A program made the translations under genes and the position numbers. This document shows positions 48,851 through 61,900 of a stretch of DNA of 64,000 bases, piece after piece (position 1 is the stretch's first letter; each line of letters starts with the position of its first letter). This DNA is from Galerina marginata (taxonomy: Eukaryota > Basidiomycota > Agaricomycetes > Agaricales > Galerinaceae). A model generated the notes under the pieces. The model did not search any database, was not told where the DNA came from, and saw only the letters and a program-made list of their open reading frames with translations. Location: assembly GCA_023014335.1 (NCBI GenBank), contig JAECYW010000002.1, positions 3,038,001 through 3,102,000 on the forward strand. The letters are read 5' to 3'.

Positions 48851-50524
48851 ATGTCTGAAGACGAATTTGATGATATTCCGGACGAATTTGCAGATGTTCA
48901 TGGCGTAGACTGGGCCCAACTATTGGCGGGGCCGTCCCATGCTTCGTACACGCAGTCAGGACTTGCAGAAACAGGGTACAACCAACCAACAACGCCGCCT
49001 CAACCTAATAACCCCAATTCATCGTCATCTTATTTCTCTGATGATGATGACATGGACTCCTCCTTCCTTGCCGAACTTGATCGCGTCGAGCAAAGAATAA
49101 TACAGGCCTCTCAAGGAGCAGCACACTCAGGACTCCCAGTTGGAGGTATTCTTCTGATTACATTCGATGAAAGCGACGAACTCAGGGAGACGCTCTTTTA
49201 ATCTACAGGTACGCATGAAGTCGCCGTTTTGCAATTAACAAGTCGCAGCCATCGGACCTCATGTGAGTGGTAGTCTTAAGCAGGGCTGCGAGTTCGTCGG
49301 CTAATTACAACGCCATCGCACGGAAGCTGCCTCCCCAGTACCTGCCAGTTGTGAGTTCTGGAGTAATAATGCGTCCTCCCTGCCCCCTCTAAATTTAGAT
49401 ATCTGACTTTCATTATTGTATTGTCAGCTTCGGCCGCCCCGCTAATGCAATTAGCAAGACCATCCGAAGTACGAAGTTCTTATTACTTTACGAGTGCGTT
49501 TCTTCCTTTATTCAATTCACGTGCCTAAATGCTTGAATTTTAAGATCAAACAGCCAGTAGATGTGTGTTTGGCTTTCACTCCATATCACCAATCAACCTC
49601 TGAACCTCCTATGCTCGATAGCCCATCCCCAGAAACCCAAAAATTCTGGAACACGCGACTACCAGTATGTAAGTCAACCCTCCATCGTGCCCAGTAAGAG
49701 GGCACGATCCGAAGATTCCTCAAATTTCATGTCTCCAAAACGGAGAGGGAAAATGAAGGCCGACGATGAACTACAAGAGATTCTTTCTACATACGAGGAT
49801 GAACTTACTTGTCCGATGTACGTTAAGCTTTTCCTTTTTAATAACCTGACTCATCCAATTAGTAGATGTTGTGATATATTGTGAGTTGCAAAGTTGTATA
49901 TGGTACTACTCAACGAGGCTCACGGACACAAAGCGTAGCTGCTCATGTAGGAAACCCATGCGGACATACTTTCTGCGGCGAGTGTGGTTGGAAGTGGCAT
50001 GTTGCAAACGTAAACAATCATTTATCATCCTCATTTATTATTTAACATGACCCTTTCGTTATACAGGGAAACAAAGGCTGTCCCTGTTGTCGCGGAATTT
50101 TGGATCAATTCGTGCCCATGATCCCTAATATTGCAATGGATAATACAGTGGAGAAGCATGTAAAAGCTCTCGCCCTAAGCGGAATTCGTGCATGGGAACC
50201 AGATGGGCCAAGATTTCTGGAATGGGATGCTCGAAAACAGTAGGTTTAAATTGCTAGTTGATCTGATGGCCACTGAGACCGTTGTACAGGGCATGGCGTA
50301 AGGATGCTGCCAAGAGGGAGCGGAAGAAAGCGCGAGAGAAGTCCAAACCAGCTGTTTCGTTGGGAACAATTCAGGTGTTTGACATCCCACAGAATTGGCT
50401 CCACATCGAAGATGATGTAGAACGGGGTCCGACACACGAAGAAAGCGATGTTGAGTTGATTCCGCGGCCAATCCAGCGAGCACGACGTCGCCGTCGGGGA
50501 GGAGGTGGGGCGAATGTTGGATAA
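48851..50524 (+). CDS. RING-finger E3 ubiquitin ligase, middle exons unresolved
   Basis: The start MSEDEFDDIPDEFADVHGVD opens an acidic, disordered N-terminal half (YFSDDDDMDSSFLAELDRVE). A Lys/Arg-rich exon (PSKRARSEDSSNFMSPKRRG) is followed by ELQEILSTYEDELTCPICCD and FVAAHVGNPCGHTFCGECGW. KGCPCCRGILDQF closes a C3HC4 RING: CPIC, CGHTFCGEC and CPCC pairs. The C-terminal part is basic and coiled-coil-like (AWRKDAAKRERKKAREKSKP) and ends in a poly-Arg/Gly tail. I could not fix the exons between 49150 and 49680; the reading there is ambiguous, so length is unknown. Role inferred: ubiquitin transfer, possibly nuclear. Confidence 0.8.
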
Positions 50525-50700
50525 CTGTATGCTATCTATGAATGTTGAGCTTGATGACATCATAATGGTCGTATGCATTTATCACATCTACGGTTTCAGT
50601 CATAGGCAGCTTCTGGACCTGATGCATCTAAGCCTCGTTCATCTCCCTCGTGTCTAAACAGTGCGTGCACCCGCCCATTCCGACCTTCCCTCCTCCCACT

Positions 50701-52959
50701 ATGCAGATATCTTTCAACCCCGCAGTTGGTGACGCCGTCAATGTCCTGATGCCGCAGCTCTTCCAAGGGACACACATAACGCCATTGCTATTCACAGCAC
50801 AGCTGAGTGCAACTGACTACAGCCTGATGGCTAGCAAGGGTGGTCGCGTCCAGCTGTGGTCAAATCTTCCCCATGACGGCGAGCGCAACGACGCATGGCA
50901 AGAACTTGATTTTACAGATACATGCGGCTCTGAACGGCGATCCTCAGACTCAAATATCATACAATTGGGCGACAATGTTTTGCCAGAGAACCACCCAATC
51001 AAACACCTCCATCTTTTAATTTTTTTCTCCCCAATGACTTCGGGAACTCAGCATTTTTCATTCACTTATCGAATTGTCTATGCATCTGGTGAGGTCACAT
51101 GGTTTGGCGCTTTTGGACAGAATGGAATAGTGTCCCTCCTGCCGTCTTCTTCCAACTTTCTCAGCGGTCTCGTCCTTGAAGAAAAATGGGGCTTAGATCT
51201 ATCAAAGCGCCTGCAAAGACTGGAGATCACTGAAAGCACCGATGCCCTGCAGATAGCGAAACTCAACAACCTCGTGGATTTTCGAATATGGGGTTTAGCA
51301 ACGAATAGGTTTGCTTTTCCTCGCGATATTGTGCGTGTATAACTGATTGTCGTCTTTTCAAGCTTGGTATCTCAGTTTGGGAAAGCTTCCCTGCTTTTCT
51401 TGGTCCCCCGTCTCCGACGACAGTCACCTATGCTCCTGCCAACCTATGTCTTGACCGCATCCCCTGGTTTAACCATGACTGTTTTAGAAGGGGGTGCCTT
51501 GACCGCCTCGGGATCGGGAACCATACTCCTCCAAGTTCACGAAATACAGTCAGAAATAGAGCCGTTTATCAAACAGCTAATTCGCCATGCCATGCTGGAA
51601 AACTGGACCATGCTTTTAAGCGACCCTCACAGCAAAACATTAATTCTAGCTTTAACAGGGCCGTCCCACCCGGTCCATGCTGTCGTTATACCTCTATGGC
51701 CTTCAGATTACATGGCTTCATCACTCCGCTTGGATCTCGCAAAAATTGTTAACGCCTTGGGAAACGGCACGATAAAAGAGTTTGTACTCTTCTCTCCGTT
51801 CAAACGCCATCTCCATTACTTCAGTCCGCCTGGGAAGGAAGTCCTAGAAAATCAAAATCTGTTACTGAAGGTCGATCCTTCCGGCGCCGATTTCACGCTC
51901 AGCGCCGTTTACAAACTGCGAAAGTACCTGACGAACAAAAAAAATCAGAAAAATTGGGGAGCAATCATCCTTACACCCTACAACATAGTTTCCCCGCCAT
52001 TTTTTGCCGATGGTCCTCCATCCACCCACCTTCGGCGAGCTGATCTCAAACCTATGTCTTCCACGTCGCTAGACATATTGTTACCATCCAACGCGGGTAA
52101 CGAAAATGCTATTGAAGATAGCAACAACGTCAATGAACATCTGGAGGATTCTGCGGTGGACGAAAAGCAATACCCGCACCCGTCGTCGGGCCCGATCAAA
52201 TCCACGCCTCCAAGGGATATCCTATCGTTATTCAAATCCTGGCTTGGCGTCTTTCTCAGGCTTTTTTTCAGGATTTTTTGGTCCCACATAATTCCTTTTG
52301 GCATTATCCGCAATGTACGATCGCCCAAAGCTACCGTTGACGATCCCAAAATCGAGAATTCGGATGACGACTTGATTGCCCCTACTGAGACTCGTGATGT
52401 ACAGCTCGATGAACACGCTCCAGACCCTCCCATACCTCATCAGATCGGGGTCCAAACAACAATAACTACCGCGTCAGAAAATGGGGATACATGTCAGGAT
52501 ACCAAAGTTTCTGGTTCAACCCTCTTAGAAGACATGGACTCCGGGACGAAAAATATTGTTAGCTCAGGCGCTTCGCATGCACCGGATAAACCAGAAGCAG
52601 AAGAGATTTTGTACGTGGAACTGATGTACAACCCGGATGATACTCCCCTAGGCCGGTCCACTGCTGCGATAATGGTAATGCCTTCGTCGAACGATACCTT
52701 CGCCATCGCCAACGGCGATCCTATTGGCATCAGTTCCGCACCCGGCCCAGGTCTGAGTGATGGACTAGGACAAGCGATTAGATTCCTGGATGGGTCTTCT
52801 CCTCAATGTACGGTCAGCAAGGTTGACATATTTTTCTATGACGGATGGACAAAAAAAGGACGAGTTCAGGGCACAGATTACTGCGATCTCCTGCAGTATG
52901 AACTCGAATGGGGCGACACGAGGAAGGGCAGCGTAATCAGCATTTCATCGCCCGCATGA
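50701..52959 (+). CDS. Large unknown protein, probably basidiomycete-specific
   Basis: Two exons, about 730 residues, starting MQISFNPAVGDAVNVLMPQL. The N-terminal half is ordered: PLLFTAQLSATDYSLMASKG, FSFTYRIVYASGEVTWFGAF and LTMTVLEGGALTASGSGTIL. A conserved-looking block includes DLAKIVNALGNGTIKEFVLF. A hydrophobic stretch (SWLGVFLRLFFRIFWSHIIP) near residue 510 could be one membrane span or an amphipathic helix. The C-terminal third is acidic/disordered, then ordered again (EEILYVELMYNPDDTPLG). I do not recognise a known family and propose no function. Confidence 0.8.
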
Positions 52960-53574
52960 TCTGGTGGTTAGCCTTCCTGTGTATTTCTCTTGACGGGGGA
53001 TGATGGACTCAACTTAGCCTTTTGAAGTACGGACATGTGCACACTTATTACGAACGGGCCTTCAATTCTTGAATTGGCAAGTCGTTGACTGAGTTTGTGC
53101 ACAGTTAGAGGTACCTGAGTCATGCTGTTTTGGGTTAATTTATCACGATACTTATTTTCTTCGACCGACTTACGTGACGTGTTCTGGAGCGAAGGCGTTA
53201 AAAATTGAGCCTCGAGGTTCCACCATGGTCACGAGCTTCTTTCTGTTCACCAGCAATGAAACCCTGTTGGTATCTGTTCGTTCAATGGAAACTTCTTTGT
53301 TCTCAGCCACCGCAAGATTGGACTCTTGCCGCAAGGCAGGCCATATATGTCCCCGATTTAACGTTTAAGAAAACCCGAATAGTTAGATTTAATGTGTCGT
53401 ATTCACAAGGAATGATGTACATCGTTTGTCATTAGATGAAAAGAAGGCCCATCGCGATCCTCTCACCTTAAGAAGTTTGTCTTGCCAAAAAAACGTGTTC
53501 TGAGGTCGTGATATAAACAACTATCCGAAATTGACTGATCAGACAGCTCACGGACTTCTGAGGGCAAGGTTCGT
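52960..53574. other. Gap between convergent genes, no gene seen
   Basis: About 615 bases between the stop of the unknown protein and the TRAX stop; expected to hold both 3' UTRs. Confidence 0.5.
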
Positions 53575-54636
53575 TCACATGTTATCATCGTCTTCATCAT
53601 AGTTTGTCCCGACTCTTCGGCGTCCACCAGGTTCAATTTCATAACCATTATAGCTGGAGATCGATTGTGCGACGATATCGTCCAACATTTCGGGTGGCAA
53701 ATCATATTCAGAGCTTCTAACCATGATTGCATACGCCGCTGAGATGGATAAATGGCGATAGAAAAAAAAGATCATGAGATTAGACGGGGCCAAACTTTGG
53801 ATTACCAAAAGTGACATACCATCTTCAATTTTCTCAAGTGATTGTGTGGTCACGGATTGTTTTTTGCTTAGTTCTCGTATGTAGGGTGTCATTCGCTCAA
53901 AATCTGTTGGCACAAATCACGAAATGAGATTCTACGCGGATGGAAGGCTTTGCAGACTTGCCGGCTTTGCATCCTCGAACGAATGCACACACTTCACTGG
54001 CTTTCTTCCTTCCACCCCTACGAGCAATTCCTGATATAGCAAAGCGCATAAGCTCTCCAGTAAGATCGGATAAACCAAGGAGATAATCTGAGACGGGGAG
54101 TGGGAAGTACTGCTGAATTCAATGTCGCAAAAAGTGTGTAGAATAAAATAAACTACACACCTCGACGCCTTGTGGATCCGTCAGTGTTCGTTGAACTTGA
54201 TCGAATGTGATTAACGATCCGTGATCAAGGTAATGTGCAAAACTGAGGGCCTCAATGTACTCTTGTAGACCAGGAGACACTTGTCGTTGGAACTTCCAGA
54301 ATCTCTCTCCTTGTAATTCTGGTTGGAGTTTTGCATACAGACCTTGAATTTCGCGGAGCTTCTCGTAGCCCTGTTCAGCAGCCTGTTTACCCAGTTCCGG
54401 TTCATCTGTAGTTGTTGCAACTTCGCTTTGCGCAATACGATGCAAGAGAAATATGGTTTTCTTCGAAAGGTTGGTGATATCGCGGCTAGCCTACAAGGTG
54501 AAAGAGATAAGATGGCGAAGTAGAACATAGTTACACGATATCGAACTTTTATAAGCCTTTCCCTTCTGTCGTTGCTGTCGTCTATATCGGCCCTGAACTC
54601 ATTGAAGGTTTGTAGGACAGACGCGGTCGTGGTCAT
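53575..54636 (-). CDS. TSNAX: Translin-associated protein X (TRAX)
   Basis: Partner of Translin in the octameric C3PO nuclease, which removes RNAi passenger strands and processes tRNA. Several exons. Matches: FRADIDDSNDRRERLIKASR, DITNLSKKTIFLLHRIAQSE, GLQEYIEALSFAHYLDHGSL and YFPLPVSDYLLGLSDLTGEL. Then RGCKADFERMTPYIRELSKK and SLEKIEDAAYAIMVRSSEYD follow. The VSDYLLGLSDLTGELMR block and overall length (about 270 residues) indicate TRAX rather than Translin. The nuclease acidic residues (E in EALSF, D and E in DLTGEL) are present. The start ATG is 82 bases from the divergent HIT gene's ATG. Confidence 0.93.
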
Positions 54637-54718
54637 GATAGATGAGTCACGTGGACGAAGTCAATGAAGCTACAGGCGGCGGAGGGATACACTCCCACCA
54701 TCGTCTTTCTCAACAGGA
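54637..54718. promoter_or_regulatory. 82-base shared divergent promoter with GTCACGTG
   Basis: The whole space between two opposite start codons. GTCACGTG at 54646-54653 is an exact Cbf1/E-box octamer placed 10 bases from the TRAX ATG. Transcript leaders must overlap or be very short here. Confidence 0.5.
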
Positions 54719-55701
54719 ATGGCCTCTTTTGCACCAAAGGCAGGATGTCCAATGTGCGGCATTGTCGCAACGGCGTCACACACAACCCCGAACTCACCCC
54801 GCACACCTGTCTTCCCCCCAGGCTCAACGCAAGCTGAAGTTCTTTGGCGAGATGACAATTTTACAGCATATCGAGAAAAGGCGAACCCCGTATCGTCCAG
54901 AGGTCACATTATTGTCGCGTTCAAGTATAGTCATCCTTTCTTTATATGTAGACGCACTCTCATGTACCGTTCCGCAGTCTGCACGTACCATCTATATACG
55001 CACTGGTACGAATAGTCTCCCGTATCGGCTCTTCTAGCTCTCATGTCTCGCCTCTTCCTCGTTGTTTATTCTGCCAGTCTTCATCCGACCTACCTTTACT
55101 CGCCAATATACGAAATCTAGCCACCCGATTGCTTGCTTCTTCAGTTCCCGCCGCAACCCCAGTCACGCCTTCGACAGCGCCGCCCCCAGTCCCTCTGGAA
55201 GGCCTCAACAACCAATTTCGTATCGGTTTTATCACTCCGCCCTTTAAGGATAATAAAATCCCAGTCACAGATCACCTTCACGCCCATGCCTTTATTGGCC
55301 CTGCAGATCTTGCAGGATGGTGGAGGGGTGTCGCTTATGGACCCCTTGCATGGTATGCCATCGAGGACCTGATTGCAGAAATTCGGTGCGTGCCATTATT
55401 ATAACAAATAACTGCGTAGCTGACAGATCTGTCGACTGGCGTCTGCAGCGAGTCAACAACCAACAACCGCATCAAGTCCGGTTACGAAAACCGCGTCAGA
55501 GCACCTATCGATATGGTACCTTCTGCAGGCGCGAGAGCTGGTCGAGCGGACGGTTTGGAGACCACAGAACCCAGCATTGCCAACTTGGACTTGCAAGTGG
55601 AAGACGGGGAGGGAGGGATTTCAACATCTTCAGCTTCGACCTCAAGCCAATCCCAAAATCTTTTGTCGTCTCAGAGTCATATACCCCATTTACGCGTGTA
55701 G
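54719..55701 (+). CDS. HIT-family nucleotide hydrolase/transferase
   Basis: Small nucleotide-binding enzyme of the histidine-triad superfamily. Exons 54719-54925 and three more give about 265 residues. An N-terminal Cys pair (KAGCPMCGIV) resembles a partial zinc knuckle. The HIT core reads VLWRDDNFTAYREKANPVSS, RGHIIVAFNLHVPSIYALSS and ATRLLASSVPAATPVT. The HxHxH motif is in VTDHLHAHAFIGPADLAGWW. After this the tail is Ser-rich and ends SSQSHIPHLRV. Closest type is a fungal HIT protein resembling the aprataxin/HINT group; no aprataxin-type zinc finger follows, so DNA repair is not implied. Confidence 0.85.
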
Positions 55702-55922
55702 AAAGAGACGACGGATTCTTGTTATTCTTATTCTCGTCAGATGCTTGTCAGTCAATGAACCGGTCTGAGTTTAATCATTTAGCACTTCATCTACGCACAT
55801 ATACCAGGGACCTATAAACAAACCAAACGACATTCATAAATGTAACCAGTTTTTAATTAGCGAACGGGGATAATCACGCCCTAGGCTTTGTCAGTGGGTA
55901 CAGGCACTATCTATCATCAGTT

Positions 55923-58900
55923 TCAGGCATCTGGATTGTGAGGCAATTTGAATCAGTGTGTAAAATATGCATCATGAGGCGAATAAACTTTACAGTAAGA
56001 CGATCCAGTCAAAAGAGTGGATAAGGCTGCTAGCTGAGACTCATTGAAGCGTTTAGAATCTTCATGCCAAGTGTCTTGGTGCGTTCTTCTGAAATTGCTT
56101 GCACACTTCCGTACAGTGGTTGAAACGGGAATCTATTTCGCCAGCATGGTAAGTCACTTTGTTATTCACAGAAGTCTAATTGAAAGAAGACTTCGGGAGG
56201 TGGACCAACTTACTGGGTCGTATGTATGCTCCGCCAATATATTTGTGAGGAGTTCTGGCATCCACTTCTCCACCGTATATGGATAACTGTCGACGAGGGC
56301 ACATATTCCTAGGATGGCGGCATGCCGTTGTCTAATTGCTTTGTTGTAAATTGGGTCTTGTCTCGTAGGGATGTGACTATTCCTGAGCAATCGTATAAAT
56401 CGATCCTAAATCATTTACACATTAGGATCAGCGGGTATCAGAATATCCATTGCCCATGCCTTCAGAGTCAAAATGCTAAGCCGAGGTGATAAGCGTAGAA
56501 TCCCCGACAGCGTTCTAAGGAGGTACCAAAGCATCATTAGTCTATGAAAGATCAGGAGTTATTGTTGGAGTCTCACGTAGCTGCCATTTCCCGTACTTCC
56601 ACGACTTCGTCATCCAAACATCTACATAAAACCTTTTATGTAACTTGAGCAAATATTTGTTATCCCATACAAAAGTGACTATACCTCTAACATTTCCACG
56701 ACTTTGACTTCGCTGATCAAGGGAATTTGACGGAAATAAAAGACTATTAACGATGAGAAATCTAATGAGATATTGTAGCTTTGCAGCATAAAGAAGGGGA
56801 AAACCTTGCACAAGTGGAAGTGCTTTAAGCCTGACTCGCCATGACTAATTAGGTGGGATATATGTCAGATATGGGCAACATCGAGAAATGTGCGAAATCA
56901 CCGGTGATGTTTGTATGGCATCGAATATGGCATCAAGAATGGGGTTGATAAGAGGCACTGGCGGGGTCACACCGCACATCCGAACGAGGAGACTACTTGC
57001 TCGAGATGCAAGATTATTATTGTCATTGACTGAATAAATAACGTTAATGCCTGATGTAGAATATCCATTTGGACAACGTACCTTCCGTAAAGCGGAAGAT
57101 TTCAGGCTATGAGATTCGAGAACCTGGGTCGATGGCTATGTGGACCCAAGATATGATAAAATAAACGCACCATCAGTGGCAGGATATAGTCAAAAGTCGA
57201 GTTTGCGTGTAGGTCATGCAAGGACTGATAAAGCCATTTGCATATCGTAATCCCAACTCTGGAAAGCATTCAGTTTTGGCTCCAGGGCAATCACGACTCG
57301 CCTAATACCTGTCATATTTTGATTGAAAAGCGCGGACACCTGGCACACGTGCGGTACGCCATTCCTTAAATCTTTCTACAAGTTCATCAACTCTTGCCTT
57401 GTGGTAAGTTCCCCGCATGTTCATAATATCATAATCAATCGGCAATGTGTGACATTCGCTGATAAACACTTCGGCTGTTGGAAGAGATGGTCTTGGTTGC
57501 CACTGTTTGAAACACTAACAGGTTAATAATTGAGTGGTGCTTGGAATAGGACTACTTGCCTTCACATTCTGCGAGAATGCCAAGATCTCGCTTATGAAAG
57601 CCCGTACCTATTATAATTTTGAATATCATGATCCTGCATGACGTGCAATGGTAACGTACCTCGTCGTGTTCTCCGTGAATTTCGGACCATGATCTATCGA
57701 CTGTCATATCCGTCCAAGGAGTAAATTTCCGACCAAGTTCTTCAAAGAAGGCTCTGAAGAGCGAGATGATTTTCACGGCATCGAACGACAATTCGACATT
57801 GAAGTCCAGATTTATGAATGCATCCACAAGAAAATCGGTCAATGGTTGCACACGTCGGGGGTCTTTGTGATAAAACATGTACTTCGAACTCAGGTCAGCG
57901 AATTTTTGATAATATGCGGTTGCAATTTACTTCGAGGAATGATGTCCAGATTGACAAAGTGTCAGACTTGATATTTCGGTAGAAGATGGTTGGTATATGC
58001 GGGGTGAACCACTTCCATAAAGCATCCTGTTTATCTGTTGGCCAATGCTTCGAGCCTATACAGCAATGACGTATTTGCGCTGTCGTTAAATTCAAAGACA
58101 TACCTCCGATAATGCCTGCTAAGAATTCGGCAGCAGCTCTCTGCTTGTTGTGATCCTTGTCGAACAAGAGTCGCTCAACCGTTGGCCTGAATGCTTCAAA
58201 TGGTTCATCTTCAAGCAGTTGAACTGAATGAGCCCAATATCAACTTCAAAAAAGCCCAGAATCAAACATATGTGACCCACATATGGACTTAACACAAGAT
58301 ACATTGTCTTGTGTAATTGTCGTTTCATGATTTTCCTCCGAGTAATACGTTGATACATTTTCCCAAAATTCGCTATCCGTTGTCAGGTCTCGAACTGCTT
58401 GTATAGCATCCCCACTAGCTAGATCCCACGTTTCGAAGGTGGATTTTGTAGGATGAGGAAGTGTGTATAATGAAATTGTTTTGTCCCACACCAACCAACC
58501 CGGTGGGTTCTTGTCATAGAAGATTCTGTGTGTAGAGTGAGGTCATAATCATCCCGAAAATAACCAAGGCAGTTACGGTTTTCGTTCGCTCGAGTATAGT
58601 TCCTCCGGAGCCTTGTATAAATTCAAGAAATCCTTTGTTGTCTGAGGTGATGGTATGACAGTGACGGTACGTTTCAGTGGGTTGTGCTTGAGTGCTAAGG
58701 CAAGATCGATAGGATTCTTGCAAAGCGTTCGTAGTTTGATGTTCTGGATGCTTTTCATGACCGCTCGTTGTGCGTACTATCAAAAAGAGTCAATACTTGT
58801 CAGACTACTCACTGCAATACCTACATATCGCTGCAGGTACAATGAGTCCATTATGAAGCTCGATAATACGTGTAATTTTGCTCACTATGCTAGGGTGGTC

Positions 58901-61900
58901 GTCATAAACTTTCTCTAAGAAGTATGAAATCTGCTGGCGTGTCAAAGGTGCGTCCCGGCGTACGAGGGTTCGCAGACAGCGGACGGCATAGATGGCATAT
59001 CTCCAATGCGTCCGTGACGAATTTCCAACTTGAAGGATGTTAACGTTCTGTTCTAAACATTAAATGTTGTTTTGCTCATGCCAAAAAATGAGTCACCGCA
59101 ATGCGCACTGCATCATTGGAGACGCAAATACGATGAACACGTTTTTCACGTGCGCGGCTAGTAATAGCAGTCTCTTTAGAAGAGACATGGAACAAGCTCT
59201 TCAAATCAGAAATAGCCTTGTCAATTGCCGGGGTCGAGATTTCATAGATGAGAGTGTTGGGTTCTACGAAGTTCCCCAAACCTGAAATAATTCATTATAA
59301 GGGTCAATTACACTGAAGCAGACTCACAATTCTCAAAGACCGTCGAAACACAATCTTGAATGGAGGGCTACGGAGAAGAGCAATTAAAAATTGTCTCAAT
59401 GAGTACAGAAATCACAATAAACCTTTTCTTGATGTTGACATCCAAATAGCTGTGATACAAATTCATTAACCATTGTAGGTTCTACCCATGAATCAGTCGG
59501 CGCAGCCAGGTGGCACAACGAGGCGAACTCACCACAAATCGCATATTTCCCAAATGACGGTGAGTTAATCGTCCACAGAGCACCCTTCATACGGTCATCC
59601 TCCGTGCCGGGCTTCAATGCATTGAATAAAACTGGTAGCGCTCGGCGGCGAACACCATCATACGTCTGGCGTTGAAGTCAGAAGCGGCCATAAAGCCAAG
59701 TAGACGAGGGGCATACACTGCAGATTGCTTCCAGGTGTGTTTGACTGGACCTGATGAACGTCTATCAGAGAGCTAAGCAAATTTTCTTGGAATGGCAAAC
59801 GCACTGCCGAACTACAGGATAGTGCCACATTGACCACTCCACAAGGTCGTCGATAAGGTCGTCTTCGACAGGGCCTCTCTTTCGTTCGATTGAATTCCAA
59901 TGCAGTCGTGCGGCGTGGTAATATCTGCTTAACGATTAATCAAGGAACCGAATAGACAGTGGGACACGAACCTAGCACGGCGGACATAAACAGCTCTCGG
60001 CCAGACTTTTTGACCCGCATACAGACGGGCAATATTCTTCTCCGATGTATATTGATCGCTATTCACGTAGTAGCTGTAAAGGTTGATGGGTTCGAAGAGC
60101 ATGAAAATCCATATAAAGAAGTACGGACCTGTCTTTACTGTCACCATATTCCATCATATACGTACGAATGGACCTGACCTGCGGAAACTGAGTAAAGTTC
60201 ATGCTGTACAAAACCATATCTACCAGGACTTGGACCGCGTCAACGGTGTTCTCCTTCGCCTTGAGCACGCAATGCTACAGAGGCATCATGTAGAAATTTA
60301 CCAAATCGATGCCTAACACCGAGAAGGTACTGGTATTGAGGGTCCGCAGGATCTTTTAACACGAAACCTGAGTTAATAGGAGGCACAGAAGCGATCATTT
60401 CCGGTATTTCGTTTCTGCAAAATAATTAGAAAGGCTTCATGTTAAGGTGGCAAATCTGGCTTACATGATATCACTGGTGAATGTTGCGTCGAGGATATCT
60501 TGCTGCGTCATATTTTCCTTCATCAACGTCGGAATACCCGCGAAGGCGTTGCGGACTATGGTTAAATGCCTGTGCAGACCTTAAATACGAATGCTGGAAC
60601 GGAAAGCCGAGGCCAACCTGCAAAAATCACTCCGCCACACAGCGTCACGCAAAACTCCTGTGTCTAATGATTAGAAAACGAGCATCCAAAGTGGCTGTAG
60701 CGGTGTACCTAAATTTAACAGACTCTCCAGTGAAATCAGTGCCGGCTCGACTAACTCCTTGAAAATCCGAATTGCAAAATTGATTTCATCTGCGTGAGGG
60801 ATGTGCCAGGATACCTGAGAATAGAATGATCAGCGAAATTGAGCGTCATAAATTCAAGAACTTACCATAACTTCTTTTGGTGAGAATACTTTCCCCCAGT
60901 GATGGTGGTGATTCCTTTGGAACTCTGGAACAACAACTCATGTTATGAACAACGCCAAGAAGTGAAGGACGTACCTTGGCTTTCCCATTGTTCTGGGTTG
61001 ACAAATTTATTTTCCAGAGGGTAGGTATGCGTAAGAGTGAGAAAAAGGCTAGAGAGCAATTTCCCAGTCCAAGAAAAGCCACGCTTTGAGAGTGCCTTTT
61101 CGTGAAGAAGGTGCAACAAAGACATCATTTCGTCTGCGTATTTAAGGACCTAATAGCTCGATAATAAGCACAGTAACAAACCCTAGATTCGCTGCAGTAC
61201 ATACCGCTTTTCCGTCGCTACCATTAGACATTCAGCCCGATAGAATAAAGTGAAAACAAATAAACGCACTTGTAGATAGTTCCCCTCAGGATGGCTAAAT
61301 CTGAGAAATAGAATTAACTCAGTAGACTATATATGTCATCAGTAACACTTCATTCTTACTCCAATGCAGCGTGGCGTCGGATGGGAGCGGCGTCGAGGAT
61401 GACGTGGTACGGAGTGAGCTTGCGCCATTTTCGAGTTCAGTGCGAATATTCCTGGAGCATAACGGGAAGAACTTTGCTAAAGTCTTGACAGGGTCGGCGT
61501 TGGCGACACATTCCACAAGCTGATGGATTGCCCGAACGGCATTGGTTCGAACATTCGTACTGGCATAGTCGAATACCATATTCAAGACCAGATCGTACAG
61601 TGGCTCGGATAGATGCACACATATCTGACTACAGGCGCCCGCAACTGCGTCGATAACTTGTACTGTTGAGTGACAAATGAGATTGAGAGTGCTGGCAAGG
61701 ATGAGAACCCTGTGCACTGACCTTCACTGGCACCACCAGCGGTGCCATTGGGGCCTTCCTCCGGAAGATTCTCGAGGAGTTGAATGACTCGTCGAATGAA
61801 ATTAGTTATCCAATCCGGGAAACCGCCCGTGGAATCCTAGTGTCCAGATATTAGCTGTTACGCCAAACAAACGTCACAAAGCACTGACTTTTACAAGAGC

